Shown in pieces: positions 57,444 to 64,000 of a stretch of DNA of 64,000 nucleotides. Origin of the DNA: Acanthochlamys bracteata (taxonomy: Eukaryota; Streptophyta; Magnoliopsida; Pandanales; Velloziaceae). The DNA lies in NCBI GenBank assembly GCA_019914995.1, contig CM034139.1, positions 563,001 to 627,000 on the forward strand. Direction: 5' to 3'. Under the pieces are notes generated by a model. It was not told the origin of the DNA. It saw nothing but the letters and a program-made list of their open reading frames with translations, and searched no databases. How positions within the stretch are numbered: position 1 is the stretch's first letter; each line of letters begins with the position of its first letter. The translations under genes and the position numbers were made by a program.

Positions 57444-60400
57444 TCATGGGCCTGAAGGTCTTCTTTTCGGCCTTAAAGGCATGACTTTTGGATTTGTAAA
57501 CCAGGTTGTATAGAGGAACTGCTTGTGAGGTCCCTCATGGTTGCAGATAAGTCGGAGCTTTTGCCTCTCTCTCATCCACCTTAGAATTATTTTCATTTGT
57601 CGCTTGCTGGTCAAACCCCGTAAGCCCACACTCTGAAATCGTTTACGCAAAAATACGAGTCAATCAGAAATAAGAAACTACTGTTAGTTCAGTACACAAT
57701 AAAGTGCTACGAAAGTATGACCTTGTCACAAGAAATGGCAAATACAGTTGCAGCAAACATAGCTCCTTGCAAGCAGAAAACGATCTAAAAGGAACTTCCA
57801 AAATAGATGTACATATAGAGCCTATGTTTAACTCAAGAGATAAAAGGTAATAACCAATATTCTGTTCGAGGTACTCGAGAAATTCCTTTCAAGTTGAAAT
57901 GTTTATATACCTCTTCGTTATTTACTTGTCCAAATAATAGTTTCTAGATTCATTCTAACATCGTTAAGGACGAAACAGCCCATATACAAGCTTCAGCAGA
58001 TGTGCCGAAATAGTAAGAGAAGAAGCTGCAACTAAGATTTTGTGTTGCTTTCTAGACCTGATTAAAGATCCTAAATATTCTGAAACATAATATGTTTTGG
58101 AGAATAAACTTGAACGTCATTTGGTCCCAAAAGATGTTCAAGACAGCTTCTGTGGAAATCTTCCCCACATTGCAAGTCGCAAACAAGGGTAAATGAGGAG
58201 GGATGGGGGTTATGTGGCAGCCATCCACAAAAATCCTTATGATATATATACGCTTTGGATTCAACAACCTTTAACTATATTTGATCTTAGGCTAGCAAGC
58301 ATGGGCTCCTCTAGCAAAGGTCACAGGTAATGTCAGGAAATGCATCGATAATTGGTGATACACTTCTGATGCGAGTGTTATTTGCTCCTTGTGGCCATCC
58401 TCAGAAATTTTAGGACATATTGGGGATCTACAACCTCATTGCAAGAGTGCACCATCAAGTACATTGACCACATTCTATAATATGAAGATTGAATAGCTCT
58501 CAGACTTTTTTCAGTTCATCTATCGTGAGAACTGTTCTGAGGTCAGATCTACAATGCCAATAACTGCCCTCCAATCTTAAAAATTACAATCTCAAGATTA
58601 ACATCCAGCTATATTTCAGAAGTTACACTTTGGCCATCATTTGGGATCCTGTGTAAAAGTATCTATTGCTATTCCAGGTAGACACTTCTTCCAGCCACAA
58701 CATTTTCAAGGGAGGGAATAGAAGAGAAATCATCGAGTGGCTCAAGTCGGGATAGCAACATTCTTTTGAGGCTTACCACTATAAAATTTGTAAAGCCTGC
58801 AGCTTAGGTAATTATGTAGAACCAAACATCACTCAGGTTTCTGGTATAAGGTCATCCGTTCTACGCAGGTCGTAGACCAATCTTTTTAGTGGAACTTTGG
58901 TAATTAATACTGTAATAAAAAAAGACATTTGGTCCATTCAAAACTTTTTTTTTTTGTAAAATTCCTGAAACATGAACTTGGGCCTGTTTGGTCTCAAGAA
59001 AAGTTCTGAAAAGGAAATTTTCTTTAAAAAGTTGTGCTTCCTATCTTGGTCTCTGAAAATGATGATGGAATTGAAAATTCCATAGAAGATGATGGAATTG
59101 AAAATTCCACAACATTTTCCTTGTGAATATGAAGGAAACAAAATTTATTTTCAGAAAAGGTGGTGGCACACTACTAACTTCTTATGCCCCACTTTATTTT
59201 TCCTACTTTCTCTCTTTCTCTTCCCAATCTGAACTCTTCTTCTCAACCACCATTTTTTCTGCCAAGATGGTTTCTTCTTTGCTTCTGACAAGCACCAATC
59301 TCACACTCCAAGCTACGCTTCTCTGCTGCCGATGAGCACCTTTTCTTGCACCAATCTTTCGCCATTGTTTGTCATATCAAGCAATTTTTCAATTGTCCTG
59401 ATCGAACTTAGATCGTTGTCCTAGTAGGAATCATGCTGACTTCTCTCCAACAATACCACCAGCGAAACTTGCCTGTCAGCTCTATCGGTGGTTTGATATC
59501 GATCTTTACTTAAACCCATTTTAATGGAGGTAGTCGGGGACGATGGTGAAATTTAGATCTGACAGCAGTGGAGTTAACAGTAACAGTGGTGATCAGAGAT
59601 GTTAGTGATGCTGTGGTGAATGTAAGGAAGGAAGAAGGAAGTGTAATTTGTAGCTGTGGGATAGGATGGTGGTGGTCTTTTCTCTTTTATGTTTCTTTCC
59701 TAGAGACAAATACTATAAAATATTTAAGAATTCCTAAAATGTTTTGCAAGAAAATTTTCAAAGAAAGATTTCCGAAGCTTTCTATGGACCAAACCGGCCA
59801 TAGGAAAATTAAGGTTTCTGGAAAATTTTATGAAAAATTATAAAAAAAGGAAAAGTTTTTCCAAAGTTTTTGAAAATTGAATTTTCAAGCTATGTGCAGT
59901 TCTTATTATACCCAATCAGGAACACCGAAAATTATGAATTTCTCCCTCAAAGACCAAAACTTTGCGTGAAAATTCAGTCACAACAAACGTAACAAATTAA
60001 AATAAATATAAAAAAATCAAACAAAAACCATCTTAATCCTCAAATCGTGACGATTCCCAACAAACTTGAAAAATGTTTGGAAAGAAAAAGAAGAAATTGA
60101 AACAATGGATCGTCAGAGAAAGACCAAACACGTTTAGCATAACTTCTTGATAGAAAAACTGTAAAACGAAAAAAAGGATCAACCCAACAATATGAACTTT
60201 TTACATACAACCAATTAGAAAACTTATCAAAATCATAACAATTTCCAATACATTCACAAAATTTACTAAAAACAAACAAAGGAAGAACATGAATGTTGAA
60301 CAATGAATCACCACAGGAAACAGTGATAAAAAACTGTTAAACAAAACAAACAATCAAGGATCGTCACAAAATTCAAACCTTTTTCACATAAAACCAATGA

Positions 60401-60913
60401 AAAAAAAACTACCCAAAGTATGACTATGCCCAACAACCTCACTAACTTTGCTTAAAAGGAAAATAAAAAGATAAAATATTGAACAAATCACTTCTACTAA
60501 ACGAAGGTTAAACACCAATACTTTCAGCAAAAATCTAGTGGTAAAATACTGTAAAAAAAATTTTTTTAAAAGTAAAAAGAAAAAAAACAACCATCAAGGA
60601 TCATCCCAAAATATCAACTTTTTACACAGAACCAGCAATTAAACTCCCAAATTTATAACAACCTCCAACAAACTCCAGAAATTAAACAAACCAAAGAAAG
60701 CACATGAATTTGATATCAAACCTTGAGGTGATCCCAAGTGTCGGCGATGGTGAGCGGGCCGTGCTCTTTCACGATGTCGAAGATCGTTCGAGTGATCGTC
60801 TTCGTCTGCTCTGGCGGTGTCCGTAGCTCGATGGGCTCCATCTTGGGCTTATAATGCGCCACCTTCTCCTTCCCGGCCCAAGCCAGCCGCGCCGCCGTTG
60901 CAAAGAACGCCAT
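57444..60913 (-). CDS. Conserved plant protein of unknown function, 126 residues
   Basis: Two exons, 60913-60722 and 57632-57444, join in phase 0 (AAG|GTTTGA ... CAG|AGTGTG) over a 3089-bp intron. The product is small and basic: MAFFATAARLAWAGKEKV at the start, then EPIELRTPPEQTKTITRTIF, IVKEHGPLTIADTWDHLK, and GLTSKRQMKIILRWMRERQK, LICNHEGPHKQFLYTTWFTN, ending in a Lys/Arg/Pro tail. The middle looks like a winged-helix type helix-turn-helix. The N-terminal sequence has an amphipathic, basic look that could be a mitochondrial signal. I recall near-identical small proteins in other plants but cannot name a function; a mitoribosome-associated role is only a guess. Exon 1 is markedly GC-rich against its surroundings. 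Confidence 0.82.
58986..59800. mobile_element. Transposon-like element with inverted ends GGCCTGTTTGGTC / GACCAAACCGGCC
   Basis: Starts gggcctgtttggtctc and ends tggaccaaaccggccat, an inverted pair of about 13 bp with one mismatch. Subterminal zones are also inverted in part (gaaaattttct words). A local duplication gatgatggaattgaaaattc occurs twice near 59060-59108. No transposase is seen; size about 815 bp. Confidence 0.6.
60030..60710. repeat. Degenerate tandem repeats (~180-240 bp units)
   Basis: Three ordered units begin near 60175 (aaggatcaacccaacaatat), 60354 (caaggatcgtcacaaaattc) and 60594 (caaggatcatcccaaaatat). Each is followed by a cttttta/ttttcacat-a-aacca block and a caaca-a-c-cactaac-type block. 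They end at the donor side of the small gene's intron. Confidence 0.65.
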
Positions 60914-61508
60914 CTCATGATCTCATCTCTTTGTTTGTTTGGAAAGAAGAAACTATAAAAACATTATATCACCAACAGGCCGAGCTCACTCATGGCCAGG
61001 CCTTCCCGGATGTTTACGTCCCAGCCCAGATCAGGTATGTACGTTGAAATTTGAAAATCCCAGACCGGTCCTGTCCTGTTTTTTTAACTCAGTTTTTACT
61101 GTGGTTATGAGAATGGGAACGTTTTGAAAGTGCTTATACTAAAAAATTATTTTAGAATGAAGAATATGTTTGAGAATTTTAGAAAAATGAGTTTGACATT
61201 TTTATTAAAAATATATAAAAATTATACATATAAAGATTTTACAACACGTAATTTTCTCGTACTTTTTAAAATTTTAAAAATATAGAAAAAATTATTAAAA
61301 AATGTGATATTCTTTAAGAAATGAAAAATATTTGATAAGCTAAGCCAAACGAGTCTATAATATCTCTACTTATTAAGCTCTTTTGAAAATATGTATTATT
61401 ATATTCCTGTGGGATGTTCTTGGGATCATACTAAGCTAAGCCAAATGTGATTATGAACTTGCAGTAATATACGTTTTGAAATTTGTTTCTTATTTCTTAG
61501 GATCATAC
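60914..61508. other. Upstream flank of the small conserved gene, no other gene seen
   Basis: Presumably includes its promoter. AT-rich from about 61.13 kb. Confidence 0.4.
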
Positions 61509-61511
61509 TAA

Positions 61512-61749
61512 AGGGGTATTTGAAAGTGCTTTTAAATAAAAAATTTTTAAAATAAAAATTATTTTTATTTTTTTTAAGAAATAAGCTTTTTTTTATTTTA
61601 AAAAATAATAAAAAGATCTCACTACGTAAAATTTTCTACATTTTTTAAATTTTTAATAAATTTTCTAAATACTTATAAAATATATATTAAAAAATATATA
61701 ATTAAAAATTAAAAAATTATTTTTTTGATAAGCTGAACCAAACAACCCT
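61512..61749. mobile_element. Tourist-like MITE (family A), 238 bp, with TAA target duplication
   Basis: Starts aggggtatttgaaagtgctt, ends gctgaaccaaacaaccct, flanked by TAA at 61509-61511 and 61750-61752. The core gatctcactacgtaaaattt is the best-preserved copy in the window. Confidence 0.82.
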
Positions 61750-62394
61750 TAAATTTGTAAAGAATTCTATAATTTCTTCAAGGTAGTCAGTCTAACGGAC
61801 AGTCTTGACAGTGTTAGTGATGACATCTCATCTCATGCAACTTTGCTGTGAATACCCAATTTAACATCCTCACCCATCCAAGGAGGCAGGAGCAGAAACT
61901 AACTTCTTTCATTTTAGAATGTTTCTTATAAGCACCAAAACCTACAAGGATGCCATGGTTCTGCTACATCCCAAAATACTAATCCAGAGACCATGTTTTT
62001 TGCTAAAACATTGGTTTCCAATTCGTGAATAATTTGCATGTTTGCAATCAATTCCTTCAGGGGATTAGCTAAAGTGCTTACGGAGGAGGTGCAAAAAAAA
62101 CTGCAAGGAAAGTTCAAGAAGCATTAAAAAAGATTGAAAACCTGCATTAAGTCCTGCTGGGCACACAGAACGCCCTTTCTCTAGCCTGGAAGCTGATAGC
62201 TGGTTAGGATTCTGTTGCAGGACGTGAACTTTGGTTGCGGAGAATTGTGCAAGTTCATTCCGTCTAAGGAGCCCGTCGAAGACATTCTCATCATTCTTCT
62301 AAGCGTTGTGATGGTGGAGTGAATGCTTTGGTTTCGCTCGAGGAAGAGCATGCGAGGCTCCTAAGAAGAGCTTGTCATTCCTTACATGACATTT
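61750..62394. other. Intergenic DNA, no supported gene
   Basis: Less AT-rich than its surroundings at 62.13-62.38 kb, with scattered short frames on both strands, but no family features. May include regulatory DNA for the AAA-ATPase gene. Confidence 0.35.
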
Positions 62395-62600
62395 CGGAGG
62401 CGTTTAAAAATACTTATGAAATAAAACTCTTTTAAAATTAAAAATATTTTTATTTTTTTTAAAAATAAATTTTTTTTATTTAAAAAAAAATAAAAGTTAA
62501 AAAAATTCATTATATAAATTTTTTTATATTTTTTAAATATTTATAAAAAATATAAAATTAAAAATTATTTTTGAAGAACGCTCCAGGCAGCCCTCACTCT
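62395..62600. mobile_element. Tourist-like MITE (family A), short copy
   Basis: Starts ggaggcgtttaaaaatactt, ends gaagaacgctccaggc; A/T core reduced. Confidence 0.5.
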
Positions 62601-63035
62601 TTCATCTGCCTTTGCCTGTACGAAATGCAAATACTAAAGTGTCTCGGTTATGATATTAGGGAGTTACTGGAGGTGTTTTTTCTTTTCCCCTATTCTTTTT
62701 CTTTTATAATATGACATATCATGGTTTTGAAGTCACACCACTTTGTTGACGGTGGGCTGCTTTTACTGGCCAAACTAGATGGCAATTGATCCAAATTCAT
62801 TTGCCAATTCAGATTTATATCATCACAAATCTTACTATGCATTATCTTGTCTTCATATCCTAGCTCGTCGACTGAGTTTCGATCAATTAAAGTCAACACG
62901 TTTAGTCCAGCTCAACAATTTATTTTGTTATTGACAATGTTGGGTCTTTTTTTATGTCTTGTCCTTTTTTTATTCTTTTTTTTATTCTAAGCCTTCAAAG
63001 CTATACATTGGTTCTCACCTGTTGTTTTTTTGTAA

Positions 63036-64000
63036 ATGATGACTTGGTCCATAATGGCAAATTTGTTGGTTTCGTTTTGGCTTCTTGCAGTGATCTCTTG
63101 CCATTTCCCCGTCGCTCTTGGTGCCGTTAGCGGCGATTCCCACTGTAAGGTTCTCGACAACATCGGTCAACTCCTTAACCTGTCTTCTTCACAGCTATCG
63201 TCTCAATGCCCGAACCGCCTGGATGACTTGTTCACAGCTATCGCCGGTAACTGGAATTTTATTGATCCTTCCATGTGAGTATTAATTCCCAAATGCCAAA
63301 TTTATACATGTTAGGGTGGTTTTCATTCTATCTATGTCTTCTATATGTGTACGTAGTACGAACTGGAGCAAATCAGGGATGGAGAATTCGACTTCCACTG
63401 TGATTCTCCGGATCGTCGACTTTTATAGACCATGGAACTTGTACATGAAAGTTTCATCCGCGTACACCATCTTTCTGGTCATCGGCAAGCTCTGGCTGGT
63501 TATCTGCAGCCTTGTCCCCAAGAAGTTTCGCGAGGAAGTCAACCGTATTTTTAGGAGCATCTTAGCCAACGTTGACTCCACTTTGATGATCAATGAGCTA
63601 GAAGGCGGCACTCGGAATCCCCTCTTTGACGCTGCGGAGACATACTTCAATTCCCTGATCTGCTCGTCTTCCACTGCCCCGGTCGAGATTCGAGTCTCCA
63701 ATAACACCCGAACTGCTAGCCTTTCGAGGTCCCGGGTCGTTCGCGGTCATTCAGTTACCGACAACTCCTTCGAGTCCGTACGACCTGTTCGCTGGTCCTA
63801 CGACTATGACAGCAGCAACAGCAGCAGCCGCACGTACAAGTTGTTGTTCTCTCTTCATTATCGTGACGACGAGCAGCGGCGTTACGTCAAACACGTCTAT
63901 GACGAAGCCAAACGCATCCACTTGCATACCACGGAAATCGACGACCTTTCTGGCCGCGCTATGTGGTGTACCGAACCTTTCCAACACCCGTCCACTTTCG
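63036..64000 (+). CDS. AAA-ATPase (BCS1/ASD-like family), 5' part, cut by window edge
   Basis: Exon 1 (63036-63274) and exon 2 (63357 to beyond the edge) join in phase 2 over an 82-bp GT-AG intron. The exon 2 product matches the N-terminal AAA-associated domain of plant AAA-ATPases related to ASD and At3g28580-type proteins: DAAETYFNSLI, YKLLFSLHYRDDEQRRYVKH, VYDEAKRIHLHT and WCTEPFQHPSTF. A hydrophobic segment at residues about 110-131 (YTIFLVIGKLWLVICSLV) is the usual N-terminal anchor. The Walker A/B part lies beyond the window. Exon 1 is unusual: it encodes a signal-peptide-like start (LLVSFWLLAVISCHFPVALG) and about 50 residues (HCKVLDNIGQLLNLSSSQLS) not known to me in this family. Translation might instead begin at MENSTSTV (63379) in exon 2. 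Confidence 0.75.

Larger units (their letters stand above)
57633..60721 (-). other. Large intron of the small conserved gene
   Basis: 3.1 kb, about eight times the coding length. It contains an element with inverted ends at 58.98-59.80 kb and a degenerate tandem array at 60.0-60.7 kb. The 57.66-58.97 kb part holds nothing recognised. Confidence 0.7.

Noticed and set aside
59568..59843. 91-codon plus-strand frame
   Set aside because: Spans the inverted-end element in the intron of the small gene; no domain seen.
61926..62117. 63-codon minus-strand frame
   Set aside because: Cys/Ser-rich peptide without homology that I recognise; no splice or promoter support.
1..64000. tRNA, rRNA, CRISPR arrays, bacterial operons, viral insertions
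   Set aside because: No cloverleaf-like box A/box B pair, rRNA core, regularly spaced direct repeats or viral coat/polymerase genes were noticed; the window looks wholly plant nuclear.

Overview
The window is nuclear DNA of a flowering plant. It has intron-containing genes of plant families (BAHD acyltransferase, GT14 glycosyltransferase, bHLH factors, a chloroplast intron-splicing CRM protein, an AAA-ATPase). It also has LTR retrotransposons with plant-type initiator-Met tRNA primer sites, and long AT-rich intergenic stretches filled with MITEs. Monocot or dicot cannot be decided from what is visible.

Layout. 1-4.6 kb: AT-rich repeats and a 1.5-kb solo LTR with a perfect 5-bp target duplication. 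4.65-5.96 kb (-): intact single-exon BAHD acyltransferase. 6-12.3 kb: no gene; a foldback element, a diverged copy of the segment lying downstream of the BAHD gene, and a hAT-like MITE. 12.3-24.8 kb: retrotransposon nest. A decayed Ty3/gypsy element (+) carries a Ty1/copia element inserted antisense in its integrase, next to a minus-strand relic of a related gypsy element. 24.8-32.6 kb: no convincing gene; several hAT-like and Tourist-like MITEs and a 362-bp palindrome. 32.67-33.95 kb (-): two-exon GT14 (Core-2/I-branching) glycosyltransferase. 34.4-38.9 kb: Tourist-like MITE, LTR-like repeat, tandem ~200-bp units split by a hAT-like MITE. 39.0-39.7 kb (+) and 40.9-42.25 kb (-): two convergent bHLH genes of different clades. 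42.3-48.9 kb: no gene; a tandem duplication, MITEs, and a 732-bp hAT-like element with a perfect 8-bp duplication. 49.06-56.57 kb (+): eight-exon, three-CRM-domain protein of CRS1 type with one missing base in exon 2. 57.4-60.9 kb (-): two-exon gene for a 126-residue protein of unknown function with a 3.1-kb intron. 63.04 kb to the edge (+): 5' part of an AAA-ATPase gene with an unusual secretory-like first exon.

The genes do not form a pathway cluster; they look like ordinary dispersed plant genes separated by transposon debris. I see no CRISPR array, rRNA, tRNA or bacterial-type operon, and no convincing undescribed system. The points most worth following are the single-base frameshift in the CRM gene, a GC-AG intron in the second bHLH gene, the first exon of the AAA-ATPase gene, and the hAT-like MITE families whose ends can be set to the base by their 8-bp duplications.
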